From contig NZ_BMMX01000005.1 of the NCBI RefSeq assembly GCF_014646155.1, forward strand, positions 62,001-126,000: 64,000 bases of DNA, given 5' to 3'. The notes beneath the pieces were generated by a model, which saw nothing but the letters and a program-made list of their open reading frames with translations, was not told the DNA's origin and did not search any database. Shown in pieces: positions 14,572 through 22,571 of this stretch (its first letter is position 1; each line of letters starts with the position of its first letter). Position numbers and translations under genes: made by a program. Source of the stretch: Mangrovihabitans endophyticus (GTDB taxonomy: Bacteria; Actinomycetota; Actinomycetes; Mycobacteriales; Micromonosporaceae).

Positions 14572-14729
14572 CACCAGGCCGAGTCTCACGCGCACCGGAA
14601 CCCGCCGGCGACCCGCGTCGCCCGCGGCCGGCCCGGACGCGTCGCCCGTGGCGGCACGCTCAGGTACCGCCCGGGAGAAAACCGTCGCCCCGCATCACCG
14701 AAACGGACGTCCCCTCGGAGTGTGCCGTC

Positions 14730-15533
14730 ATGGAAACCACCCTGCACAGCTTTCTGCTCGCCGTACCGCAAGCCGCCGCCATCTGGATGCTTCTGTTGTT
14801 GGTGGCGGTCGCCGCCCTGGCCCTGCTCGCGTTGCCGGACCGCCGGCCGGAGGCCGCCGCATCGGTACGCCACACGCCCGGCTTCCCGGCGGGCAGCGGC
14901 CCCGGCGGGCCGCCCGGCGGGGTGGCCGGGGAAACGCCGGACGACGAGGTGCGGTACGAGTCCGAGCTGGCGGTGGCGACGGATCGAGCCGCCACCACTG
15001 CCACGCGGATGCGCACGCAGTGGGAACTCGCCCAGGAGGCGGTGGACACCGCATGGGCGGCGTACGAGGACGCGGACACCGCCGCCCGCCGGGTCATCGC
15101 GGCGACGGCGTACCCGGTCCGGCGCGCGCGGCGCTCCCGGGACGAGCGCGCGGACCGCGAACGCTTTTTGCACCACGCCGCGCTCGCCGCGTGCCGCAAC
15201 CGGCAGATCTCCATCGCCCAGTTGAATGACGTGCTGGCGCATCGCGGGTGGGACGCCCGGTTGCATCCGGTGATGCAGGAGGCGGCGCTGTGTCGTGCCG
15301 TCCGTGCGCACCGGTTCGCGTGCTATCAGGCGGCGGTGGCGGCGGAACGCGATGCCTGGGCGGAGTCGGAGCGTGCCGCGGAGGCGTTGCGCGGCCTGCG
15401 TACCGAGCAGCGGCTGGTGGGTGCGACGGTGAAGACCGACTGGTGGGCGGAGCAGTGGGCGACCACGCAGCCACTGCCCGTGGCGCGTCCCGTCGGCTCC
15501 ACTGTGGATGGTGTTCACCCGATTGCTGCGTGA
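14730..15533 (+). CDS. membrane-anchored helical protein, function unknown
   Basis: A 267-residue protein with one N-terminal membrane helix (AAAIWMLLLLVAVAALALLAL), a Gly/Pro-rich linker to about residue 70, and a long Ala/Glu/Arg-rich helical region (about 75-235, with RTQWELAQEAVDTAWAAYED) likely to form a coiled coil. Two clustered tryptophans (DWWAEQW) lie near the C-terminus. I do not recognise a named family. It is followed 78 nt later by the App1-type phosphatase gene on the same strand; the two may be co-transcribed. Confidence 0.75.
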   Translation: METTLHSFLLAVPQAAAIWMLLLLVAVAALALLALPDRRPEAAASVRHTPGFPAGSGPGGPPGGVAGETPDDEVRYESELAVATDRAATTATRMRTQWELAQEAVDTAWAAYEDADTAARRVIAATAYPVRRARRSRDERADRERFLHHAALAACRNRQISIAQLNDVLAHRGWDARLHPVMQEAALCRAVRAHRFACYQAAVAAERDAWAESERAAEALRGLRTEQRLVGATVKTDWWAEQWATTQPLPVARPVGSTVDGVHPIAA

Positions 15534-15610
15534 CGGTCGTTTCGGGGCGCGCCCGGTGGCTTCTCCGGGTACGGTCACAAGGGCAGACGCAGGCCGATCG
15601 GCAGGAGGGC

Positions 15611-16654
15611 ATGGTGGCGTCGAACCCGTCGGTCGAGGTGTCCGCGGCCCCGTTGCACCGGGCCGCGCGCATCGAGGACGCCCTCCACGAGGTCGTGGTG
15701 CGCCTGTTGCGCCAGCGCGGCTGGCGGCCGGTCATCACGGCCTACACCGGCTATGGCGGGCCGGGCTGGGCGCGGGTGATGGCTCGCGTCGTGCTGACCC
15801 GCCGGATGCAGGAGCGCAAGCGACTGGAAAAGGTCCGCGGATGGCGCAGCTTCACCACGTCGCCGGTGAACCACGCCCCGGTGATCATCCAGATCGGTGA
15901 CCGGTTGCATGAGACGCACACCGATCGCAGCGGCTATGTCGACTGTCGCGTCGAGGGGGACCTGACACCCGGTTGGGCGAGTGTGCGGATCAGCACCGAG
16001 GGTGCCGCGCCGGTGGAGGCGCCGATCCGGGTGGTCGATCCGGGTGTGAAATTCGGCGTGATCTCCGACATCGACGACACGGTGATGGTGACCGCATTGC
16101 CACGTCCGCTGCTCGCGGCCTGGAACACGTTCGTGCTCGACGAGCATGCCCGGGTTCCGGTGCCCGGCATGGCGGTGCTCTATGAGCGGTTGATCACCGC
16201 CAACCCGGGCGCGCCGATCTTCTATCTGTCGACCGGGGCGTGGAACGTCGCGCCGACGTTGAGCCGATTCCTCTCGCGCAACCTCTACCCGGCGGGGCCG
16301 CTGCTGCTCACCGACTGGGGGCCGACGCCGGACCGGTGGTTCCGCAGCGGTTCGGAGCACAAGCGGAACACCCTGCGCCGGCTGGCCACCGAGTTCCCGG
16401 ACATCAAATGGCTGCTGATCGGCGACGACGGCCAGCACGACCAGGAGATCTATTCGGAGTTCGCGCACACCTTCGCGGAAAACGTGACGGCCGTCGCGAT
16501 CCGCCGGTTGTCGCCCACGCAGGCCGTGCTCGCGGGTGCCATTCCGGGGCCGTCGGGCAATCCCGAAGCGGTCGGTTCGGGCGGCAAGACGTGGTTTTCC
16601 GCGCCGGACGGCGCCGGGTTGTGGTCCCTGCTGCGGGACACCGATGTCGTCTGA
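15611..16654 (+). CDS. App1-family (DUF2183) phosphatase
   Basis: A 347-residue protein of the family whose yeast founder App1 is a phosphatidate phosphatase. The HAD-type catalytic motif DxDxT is intact as ISDIDDTVM, followed by FYLSTGAWNVAP and the late acidic motif LLIGDDGQHDQEIY. The N-terminal 150 residues form the family's beta-rich domain (WRSFTTSPVNHAPVIIQIG). ATG at 15611 has AGGAGGGC in front. A lipid-phosphate substrate is likely from the family; the bacterial substrate is not established. Confidence 0.88.
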   Translation: MVASNPSVEVSAAPLHRAARIEDALHEVVVRLLRQRGWRPVITAYTGYGGPGWARVMARVVLTRRMQERKRLEKVRGWRSFTTSPVNHAPVIIQIGDRLHETHTDRSGYVDCRVEGDLTPGWASVRISTEGAAPVEAPIRVVDPGVKFGVISDIDDTVMVTALPRPLLAAWNTFVLDEHARVPVPGMAVLYERLITANPGAPIFYLSTGAWNVAPTLSRFLSRNLYPAGPLLLTDWGPTPDRWFRSGSEHKRNTLRRLATEFPDIKWLLIGDDGQHDQEIYSEFAHTFAENVTAVAIRRLSPTQAVLAGAIPGPSGNPEAVGSGGKTWFSAPDGAGLWSLLRDTDVV

Positions 16655-16677
16655 CTGCCCGGCCGGAGCTCGCCCGG

Positions 16678-16848
16678 CTATTCGGCAGGCGTGGTGGTGT
16701 GCTCGACGGCGTCCACCCGTGCGTGCAGCCGCTCCCGGATCTGCTCCGGCGTGTATTGCCGCCGCTGCCTCTCGGCGCGCGCCAGCACCACTCCCGTGGC
16801 CGCCACGCCCGCCAGTCCCGCCAAGCCCGCTACCTTCCACCACCGCAT
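16678..16848 (-). CDS. small membrane protein, 56 residues
   Basis: One N-terminal membrane helix (WKVAGLAGLAGVAATGVVLA) followed by a charged segment with YTPEQIRERLHARVDAVE that should be helical. It resembles short conserved proteins I associate with Micromonosporaceae, function unknown. The ATG at 16848 lies 18 nt from the ATG of the gene on the opposite strand, so the two starts are divergent and almost back to back. The longer reading frame continuing to 17418 is a shadow of that gene. Confidence 0.65.
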   Translation of the reverse strand: MRWWKVAGLAGLAGVAATGVVLARAERQRRQYTPEQIRERLHARVDAVEHTTTPAE

Positions 16849-16866
16849 CTCATCGAGGATAGACGC

Positions 16867-17523
16867 ATGGTTGCCGAGATCGGCCTGGACGAGGCCATGG
16901 ACTTGACGCGTACGGGTGATGTCTGGATTTTCCGGGGCCGGTCCGCTCCGGACCGGGCCATCCAGACGCTGACCAACAGCCCGGTGAACCACGTCGGCAT
17001 GACGCTGGCGGTCGAGGACATGCCGCCGCTGATGTGGCACGCCGAACTCGGCAAATCGTTGCCCGACCTGTGGTCGGGGACCTTCCAGCGCGGTGTGCAA
17101 CTGCACGACCTGCGGGACGCGGTGACGGTGTGGGCACGCCGGTACGGGCAGCGCGCCTGGCTGCGGCAGTTGGAGCAGCCGGTGCCCGCGGAGATGGAGG
17201 ATCGCGCGCTGCAGACGGTGGCCCGTTTGGACGGCACCCCGTTCCCGTCCTCGGCGCGGTTGGCCCTGCGCTGGTTGCGCGGCCGGGTGCCGGCGACGCG
17301 GTGGCGCCGGGCCGGTGACGTCGTGGATCAGGCGGCTCTGGAGACGGCCTACTGCGCCGAGGTGGTCGCGGTTACGTACGAGCAGATGGGTTTGCTGCCG
17401 TCGGGACGGCAGCCGCACTGGTATGACCCGGGTCGCTTCTGGAGCGGCGACGACCTCCGCCTGTGCGACGGATACCGGCTGGGCGACGAGATCGCGGTGG
17501 CCGTGCCGACGGCCCGGAAATAG
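16867..17523 (+). CDS. permuted NlpC/P60 (YiiX-like) papain-fold protein
   Basis: A 218-residue cytoplasmic protein. GDVWIFRGRS near residue 17 and the histidine in NSPVNHVGMTL, followed much later by the cysteine in ETAYCAEVVAVTYEQMGLL, is the His-before-Cys order of the circularly permuted NlpC/P60 group (YiiX/YaeF type). Members are thought to act as amidases or thioesterases, sometimes on lipids. No signal peptide is present. Start ATG at 16867 has no strong ribosome site and may be leaderless. The nearby App1-type lipid phosphatase makes a lipid-related role conceivable, which is speculation. Confidence 0.75.
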   Translation: MVAEIGLDEAMDLTRTGDVWIFRGRSAPDRAIQTLTNSPVNHVGMTLAVEDMPPLMWHAELGKSLPDLWSGTFQRGVQLHDLRDAVTVWARRYGQRAWLRQLEQPVPAEMEDRALQTVARLDGTPFPSSARLALRWLRGRVPATRWRRAGDVVDQAALETAYCAEVVAVTYEQMGLLPSGRQPHWYDPGRFWSGDDLRLCDGYRLGDEIAVAVPTARK

Positions 17524-17677
17524 CGCACTCCACGACGGAGCGACCGACGCTCGTCACGGCCGAAGCGGGCGTCCGCAACCGTTTCGCACCCGCTCGGGAT
17601 CCGCCCCGCACCCGCCGGGACGGACATTTCTCCTCAGTGCCGGGATTCCCCCTCCCGGCCGACGCGAGGAGACCCCC

Positions 17678-18526
17678 ATGAGTCGTGCAGCGGCGGCCGA
17701 TCGTCGAGGCGAGGATGTGGTGCGGGCGCACATGCCGCTCGTCGGTCACCTGGTCCGCGAGATGTTGTCCCGCGTACCCACCCACGTCAACCGTGACGAC
17801 CTGCTCAGCGCCGGCTACGCGGCGCTGGTCGCGGCGGCGCGCGGCTTCGACGCCGATCGGGGGGTGCCGTTCGCCCGTTTCGCCGCTGCCCGGGTGCGGG
17901 GCGCCTTGCTGGACGAACTGCGCGGCATGGACTGGGCCAGCCGGTCGGTCCGCCAGCGCGCCCGGCGCACCGACATGGCGCGTCAGGAACTCACCGCCGA
18001 ACTGGCCCGCACGCCGAGCGCGACCGAGGTGGCCGAGCGGCTCGGGTGTTCGGTCGAGGATCTCGCGGCGGCCGACGATGACGTGCACCGTGCCATCGTG
18101 TTCAGCCTGCAGGGGTTCGCCACCGGGGGAGCGGAGTCGATGGTCGCCGAGCCGAGCGCCGGGCCCGAGGAGCTGCTGATCCGGCGAGAGCGGCTGGGAT
18201 ACCTGCGGCATGCCGTGGAGGTGCTGCCGGAGCGGTTGCGCGCCGTGGTGATCGGATACTTCTTCGAGGAACGTCCGATGGCCGACATCGCCGCCGATCT
18301 CGGCGTCACCGAATCGCGGGTGTCCCAGTTGCGCGCCGAGGCGCTGACCCTGTTGCGGGACGGGCTCAACGCGCACCTGGACCCGGCGCTGGCCGCGCAG
18401 AACCCGCCGAAGGAGGGATGTGTGGCACGCCGACGGGCGGCCTATTACGAGCGGATCGCCGCGCACGGCACCCTGCAGAGCCGGCTCGCGGTCACCGGCC
18501 CGGACGGCCTGCCGGTCGCCGCCTGA
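17678..18526 (+). CDS. FliA/WhiG-type RNA polymerase sigma factor (copy 1)
   Basis: A 282-residue sigma-70 family protein of the FliA/WhiG group. Region 2 runs from HMPLVGHLVREMLSRVPTHV through DRGVPFARFAAARVRGALLDELR; region 3 follows (AELARTPSATEVAERLG); region 4 contains ERPMADIAADLGVTESRVSQ. About 50 residues follow region 4, ending RRRAAYYERIAAHGTLQSRLAVT, which is longer than usual for this group and is shared with the second copy at 21 kb. ATG is preceded by GCGAGGAG. Actinoplanes uses FliA-type factors for flagellar and sporangium genes. Confidence 0.9.
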   Translation: MSRAAAADRRGEDVVRAHMPLVGHLVREMLSRVPTHVNRDDLLSAGYAALVAAARGFDADRGVPFARFAAARVRGALLDELRGMDWASRSVRQRARRTDMARQELTAELARTPSATEVAERLGCSVEDLAAADDDVHRAIVFSLQGFATGGAESMVAEPSAGPEELLIRRERLGYLRHAVEVLPERLRAVVIGYFFEERPMADIAADLGVTESRVSQLRAEALTLLRDGLNAHLDPALAAQNPPKEGCVARRRAAYYERIAAHGTLQSRLAVTGPDGLPVAA

Positions 18527-18574
18527 GCGGATCCCGGTCGCCGCCGGGGCGGATCACCGCGTCGCCCGTACGCT

Positions 18575-18633
18575 ATCCTGAGCGTTTGCAAGCAACAAAA
18601 AAAGGCGCCGATCACGGGCGCCGCGCTCAGGAT
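18575..18633. promoter_or_regulatory. nested inverted repeat with A7 tract before helD
   Basis: Outer arms ATCCTGAGCG (18575-18584) and CGCTCAGGAT (18624-18633) pair over 10 bp. Inside lie a run of seven A (18597-18603) and a hairpin GGCGCC-GATCACG-GGCGCC (18604-18622). Read leftward, the inner hairpin is followed by seven T, the shape of an intrinsic terminator facing away from helD. Read rightward it would be a folded 5' leader. TATCCT at 18574-18579 could serve as a -10 box for helD. AT-rich tracts like this are rare in the window. Confidence 0.6.
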
Positions 18634-18655
18634 GCTACCACGCTGGGGAGGCGCA

Positions 18656-20962
18656 TTGTCAAGGTCCGTCGCCGTCACCGACGACATGGGTGCCGAACAG
18701 ACCTATCTCGACGGGCTCTACGAGCGGCTTGACCAGTTGCGTGCGCAGGCCGACGGCCGGTTGCGGGAGATCCTGCTGGAAAGCGGCGGCACCCCGCAGG
18801 GCCGGTCGCAACGGGACGCCGTGCGCAGCCACTACACCGAGCAGCTCGCGCAGATGAACGCGGTGGAGAACGCGCTGTGCTTCGGCCGCCTCGACTTCGC
18901 CGCACAGAGCCCGCGCTACATCGGCCGCATCGGGTTGTTCGCCGAGGACCGCGACCGCGACCCGCTGCTGATCGATTGGCGCGCCCCGGCGGCGCGCCCG
19001 TTCTATCTGGCCACCGCGGTGTCCCCGGACGGCGTCACCCGCCGGCGTCACCTGCGGACCCGCGGCCGCGAACTGCTCGGCATCGACGACGAGGTGCTGG
19101 ACCTGGCGGCGGCGAACGGCGACGGGCGCGAGGACCTGACCGGCGAGGCGGCGCTGCTGTCCGCGCTGACCGCCAACCGGACCGGGCGGATGCGCGACAT
19201 CGTCGAGACCATCCAGGCGGAGCAGGACGAGGTGATCCGGTCCGTGCTGCCGGGCGTGCTGGTCGTGCAGGGCGGTCCGGGCACCGGCAAGACGGCCGTG
19301 GCGTTGCACCGCGCGGCATACCTGCTGTACACGTACCGGCAACAACTCACCCGACAGGGCGTGCTGATCCTCGGGCCGAACCCCACGTTCCTGCGATACA
19401 TCTCGCAGGTTCTGCCGTCGCTCGCGGAGACCGGCGTGCTGCTGGCCACGCTCGGCGACATGTTCCCCGGCGTGCGCGCCCGCGGCGCCGAGCCGTCGCC
19501 GAGCGCCGCGCTCAAGGGCGAGCCGGCGATGCTGCCGGTGCTCGCCGCCGCAGTGGCGGACTGGCAGACCGTGCCGCACGACCACGTCGAGGTCGACCAC
19601 GACGGTTATCCGCTGCGCATCGACCGCGCCGTCTGCGAGGACGCCCGCGCGGCGGCCCGGCGCTCCGGGCGTCCGCACAACATCGCCCGCGCCCACTTCG
19701 TCACCGAGGTCGTCCACGCGTTGTCGGTGCAGATCGCCGAGCGCATCGGCGCGGACCCGCTGGGCGGCGAGAACCTGCTGTCCGAGGCGGATCTCGCGGA
19801 GACCCGGCGGGAGCTGCGTGAGGACGCCGATGTGCAGGCGGCACTCTTCGAGATGTGGCCGCTGCTGACGCCGCGCCGGGTGCTCCGCGAGCTGCTCACC
19901 GATCCGGACCGGCTGGCCTCGGCCGGCGCGTCGCTGACCGCCGCGCAGCGGGAGATGCTGTTGCGCCCGGCGGGCAGCCCCTGGACGCCCGCGGACGTGC
20001 CGTTGCTGGACGAGCTGGCCGAGCTTCTCGGCGAGGACGACACGTTGCGCCGGCGCAGCGCGCAACGACAACGGCAGCAGGCGGTCGAGTACGCCGAGGG
20101 CGTACTGGAAATCGTCGAGGGATCCCGGTCGCTGGACTTCGAGGACGAGGAGGAGGAGATCCTGTCCGCGGTCGACGTGGTCGACGCGAGCGCGTTCGCC
20201 GAGCGGTACGCCGACGTGGACACCCGCAGCACCGCGGAACGTGCCGCGGCGGACCGGACCTGGACCTTCGGCCACGTGATCGTGGACGAGGCGCAAGAGC
20301 TGTCGCCGCTGGCCTGGCGGATGCTGATGCGCCGGGTGCCGAGCCGGTCGATGACCGTGGTGGGTGACGTGGCGCAGACCTCGGATCTGGCCGGCACGAC
20401 CACATGGGATCAGGTCTTCGAGCCGTACGTGGCGCAGCGCTGGCGGCTGACCGAGCTGACCGTGAACTACCGCACGCCGGCCGAGGTCATGGCGGTGGCG
20501 GCCGACGTGCTGGCCGCGATCGATCCGGGTCTGCAACCGCCGCGATCGGTGCGGTCGGCCGGCGAGATGCCGTGGGCCGAGCCGGTCGCGCCCGGCGCGC
20601 TCGCCGGCGCGGTGGTCTCGGCGGTACGCCGTGAGGCCGGCGCGGTCGGCGACGGGCGGCTGGGCGTGCTGGTCCCGGAGGCGCTGGAGGACGAGATCGG
20701 CGAGTCCCTCACCGCGGCGATTCCGCAGGTGGCCGTGGGTGAGCAGCCGGACTTGCGGCATCGCGTCGTGGTGATGACGGTGCGCCAGGCCAAGGGGCTG
20801 GAATTCGACACGGTGATCGTGGCGGAACCCGACCGGATCATCGGCGAGTCGCCGCGCGGGCTCAGCGACCTCTACGTCGCCATCACCCGGGCCACCCGCC
20901 GATTGGGCATTCTGCACAGCGCGGACTTGCCCAAACAGCTCTCCGCCGTGCTGCCGGCCTGA
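18656..20962 (+). CDS. HelD/HelR-type RNA polymerase-binding helicase
   Basis: A 768-residue superfamily-1 ATPase of the HelD type. HelD proteins enter the RNA polymerase channels and release stalled or inactive polymerase; the Streptomyces relative HelR confers rifampicin tolerance. The N-terminal helical arm (to about residue 80), Walker A GGPGTGKTAVALHRAA (about 206), Walker B HVIVDEAQELSPLAWRM and C-terminal motifs VRQAKGLEFDTVIV and YVAITRATRRLGI are intact. TTG at 18656 with GGGGAGG six bases ahead is the best start; an in-frame ATG at 18632 lies inside the inverted repeat and has no ribosome site. It lies between two sigma-factor paralogues. Confidence 0.88.
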   Translation: MSRSVAVTDDMGAEQTYLDGLYERLDQLRAQADGRLREILLESGGTPQGRSQRDAVRSHYTEQLAQMNAVENALCFGRLDFAAQSPRYIGRIGLFAEDRDRDPLLIDWRAPAARPFYLATAVSPDGVTRRRHLRTRGRELLGIDDEVLDLAAANGDGREDLTGEAALLSALTANRTGRMRDIVETIQAEQDEVIRSVLPGVLVVQGGPGTGKTAVALHRAAYLLYTYRQQLTRQGVLILGPNPTFLRYISQVLPSLAETGVLLATLGDMFPGVRARGAEPSPSAALKGEPAMLPVLAAAVADWQTVPHDHVEVDHDGYPLRIDRAVCEDARAAARRSGRPHNIARAHFVTEVVHALSVQIAERIGADPLGGENLLSEADLAETRRELREDADVQAALFEMWPLLTPRRVLRELLTDPDRLASAGASLTAAQREMLLRPAGSPWTPADVPLLDELAELLGEDDTLRRRSAQRQRQQAVEYAEGVLEIVEGSRSLDFEDEEEEILSAVDVVDASAFAERYADVDTRSTAERAAADRTWTFGHVIVDEAQELSPLAWRMLMRRVPSRSMTVVGDVAQTSDLAGTTTWDQVFEPYVAQRWRLTELTVNYRTPAEVMAVAADVLAAIDPGLQPPRSVRSAGEMPWAEPVAPGALAGAVVSAVRREAGAVGDGRLGVLVPEALEDEIGESLTAAIPQVAVGEQPDLRHRVVVMTVRQAKGLEFDTVIVAEPDRIIGESPRGLSDLYVAITRATRRLGILHSADLPKQLSAVLPA

Positions 20963-20984
20963 TCCCGCACCGGGATCAGGCCGG
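20954..20984. terminator. two-way terminator hairpin between helD and sigma copy 2
   Basis: Arms of 14 bp (20954-20967 and 20971-20984, core GGCCTGATCCCG / CGGGATCAGGCC) enclose a 3-nt loop between the convergent 3' ends; the left arm overlaps the helD stop codon. Confidence 0.75.
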
Positions 20985-20991
20985 GCCGGGC

Positions 20992-21876
20992 CTATGACAC
21001 CGTCGCGGAGTGCGGCATGCCCTGGACGGTGGTCATCGCCAGCCGGGTCCGCACCGTGGTGTTGTCGCCGATGGCCGCGTAGTACGACGCCCGCCGCCGC
21101 GCGGTGATCGATTCCGGGTTCTCCGGCACCGGTGCCAGGTGCGGGTCCAGGTGGGTGTTGAGACCGTCCTTGAGCAGCGACAACGCCTCGGCGCGTAGCT
21201 GGCTGACCCGGCTCTCGGTGACGCCCAGGTCGGCGGCGATGTCCGCCATCGGGCGCTCGTTGAGGAAATACTCGGTGACCACCAGTTGCAGCCGCTCCGG
21301 CAGCGCGGAGACGGCGTGGTGCAGGTAACCGATCTGCTCGCGGCGCAGCAGCATGTCCTCCGGGCCGGGGGCGCCGTCGGCGACCAGATCGTCGGCGCTG
21401 GCCGTGGTGAAGCCCTGCAACGACAGCACGGTCGCGCGCTGCACGTCGGTGTCGGTCTGGTGCAGCTCGGTGGTGGTGGTGCCCAGCGCCTGGGCGAGTT
21501 CCTCGGGGGTGGGTGTGCGGCCGAGCGCGGTGGTCAGGTTCTGCCGGGTGAGGTCGGTGGTCCGCGCCCGGGTCCGCACCGAGCGGGTGGCCCAGTCCAG
21601 CGACCGCAGTTCGTCGAGGATCGCGCCGCGGATGCGCGTGGTGGCGAAACGGTGGAACGGGATGCCGCGCTGCGGGTCCCAGCCGCGCGCCGCGGTCACC
21701 AGGCCGTGCAGGCCGGCGCTGGTGAGGTCGTCGCGGTGCACGTGGCTGGGCACCCGGCTGAGCATGTCGCGCACCAGGTGGCCGACCAGCGGCATGTGCT
21801 CGCGGATCAGCGCTTCCTGGTCGTGGTCGGACAGCGTGGTGACGGTGTCGGCGTCGGGCATGGCGGTGCTGGTCAT
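20992..21876 (-). CDS. FliA/WhiG-type RNA polymerase sigma factor (copy 2)
   Basis: A 294-residue paralogue of the sigma factor at 17.7 kb. The two share HMPLVGHLVR, region 2 (RGIPFHRFATTRIRGAILDELR here), the unusual LSLQGF insert before region 4, an identical ERPMADIAADLGVTESRVSQ, and the C-terminal extension ending ARRRASYYAAIGDNTTVRTRLAMT. Differences concentrate at the N-terminus, the region 3 linker and the tail. ATG at 21876 follows GGGGGA; a second ATG at 21861 is possible. It runs toward helD, from which a hairpin separates it. Confidence 0.9.
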   Translation of the reverse strand: MTSTAMPDADTVTTLSDHDQEALIREHMPLVGHLVRDMLSRVPSHVHRDDLTSAGLHGLVTAARGWDPQRGIPFHRFATTRIRGAILDELRSLDWATRSVRTRARTTDLTRQNLTTALGRTPTPEELAQALGTTTTELHQTDTDVQRATVLSLQGFTTASADDLVADGAPGPEDMLLRREQIGYLHHAVSALPERLQLVVTEYFLNERPMADIAADLGVTESRVSQLRAEALSLLKDGLNTHLDPHLAPVPENPESITARRRASYYAAIGDNTTVRTRLAMTTVQGMPHSATVS

Positions 21877-22054
21877 CTGATCCCCCGTGTGGTGACGATG
21901 GCCGGAAGCAAGGCGGCATCGGCTGACATGAGGAACTCTCGGCGACCAGGAGTGCACCCTCCGTTGATGAAGGGTTGCGCGGTGGTTGTACCCGCCCGGC
22001 CTGATGCACGGGCCGGATGTGCGGGCCGGGGTGAGCTGAGGCAGGGTGAGCGGC

Positions 22055-22555
22055 ATGGATCTGTCCGACACCGGCGCCACGATCACCCTGATCTCCGGGC
22101 TCGTGGTGCTCACCGGCGTGCTCGGTGTGGTGATCCCGCTGCTGCCCGGCTTGGTGCTGTGCTGGCTGGGCGTGCTCTGCTGGGCACTGCTCGGCGACGC
22201 CGGCGCCGGCCGGTGGTTGGCGCTCGCGCTGGCAACGGTGGTCGCCGCGGCTGGGCTGCTGACCAAATACCTGTGGCCGGGGCGTCAGATGCGCAATGCC
22301 GGCGTCCCGATCGCCTCGATGCTCACCGGCGGGGTGCTGGGCGTGGTCGGCTTCTTCGTGGTGCCGGTGGTGGGCCTGGTGCTCGGATTCGTGCTGGGCA
22401 TCTGGATCGCCGAGCGTGCGCGGCTCGGCCCCGGCCGGGCGTGGCCGTCGACCCGAGGAGCCCTCGCGGCCGTCGGGATGTCGTTGCTGATCGAGTTCGC
22501 CGCCGCGCTGGGGGTGGCGGTGATCTGGGTGTTCGGTCTGGTCCTGACGAGCTGA
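22055..22555 (+). CDS. DUF456-family membrane protein
   Basis: A 166-residue protein with about five membrane segments, rich in Gly and Leu, with the family pattern GVVIPLLPGLVLCWLG near the start and a Gly-rich GVLGVVGFFVVPVVGLVLGF in the middle. DUF456 proteins are widespread in Actinobacteria and have no assigned function. The start may be ATG 22055 or GTG 22046. It converges with the D,D-carboxypeptidase gene, leaving 16 nt between stops. Confidence 0.8.
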   Translation: MDLSDTGATITLISGLVVLTGVLGVVIPLLPGLVLCWLGVLCWALLGDAGAGRWLALALATVVAAAGLLTKYLWPGRQMRNAGVPIASMLTGGVLGVVGFFVVPVVGLVLGFVLGIWIAERARLGPGRAWPSTRGALAAVGMSLLIEFAAALGVAVIWVFGLVLTS

Positions 22556-22571
22556 GCGCGCCCCTCGCCGG

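Noticed and set aside
17581-17677. FliA-type promoter (CTCA plus GCCGAT-like) before sigma copy 1
   Set aside because: CTCA and GCCGAC are about 21 nt apart, too far for the expected 15-17, and the -10 match is poor.
18541-18660. Rifamycin-associated element upstream of helD
   Set aside because: No GGGGCTTGC-type inverted repeat is present; the observed repeat has different sequence and shape.
18659-22009. Open frame of 1116 codons on the minus strand across helD and the sigma gene
   Set aside because: Composition is Arg/His/Gln repeats without a fold; helD on the other strand has complete helicase motifs.
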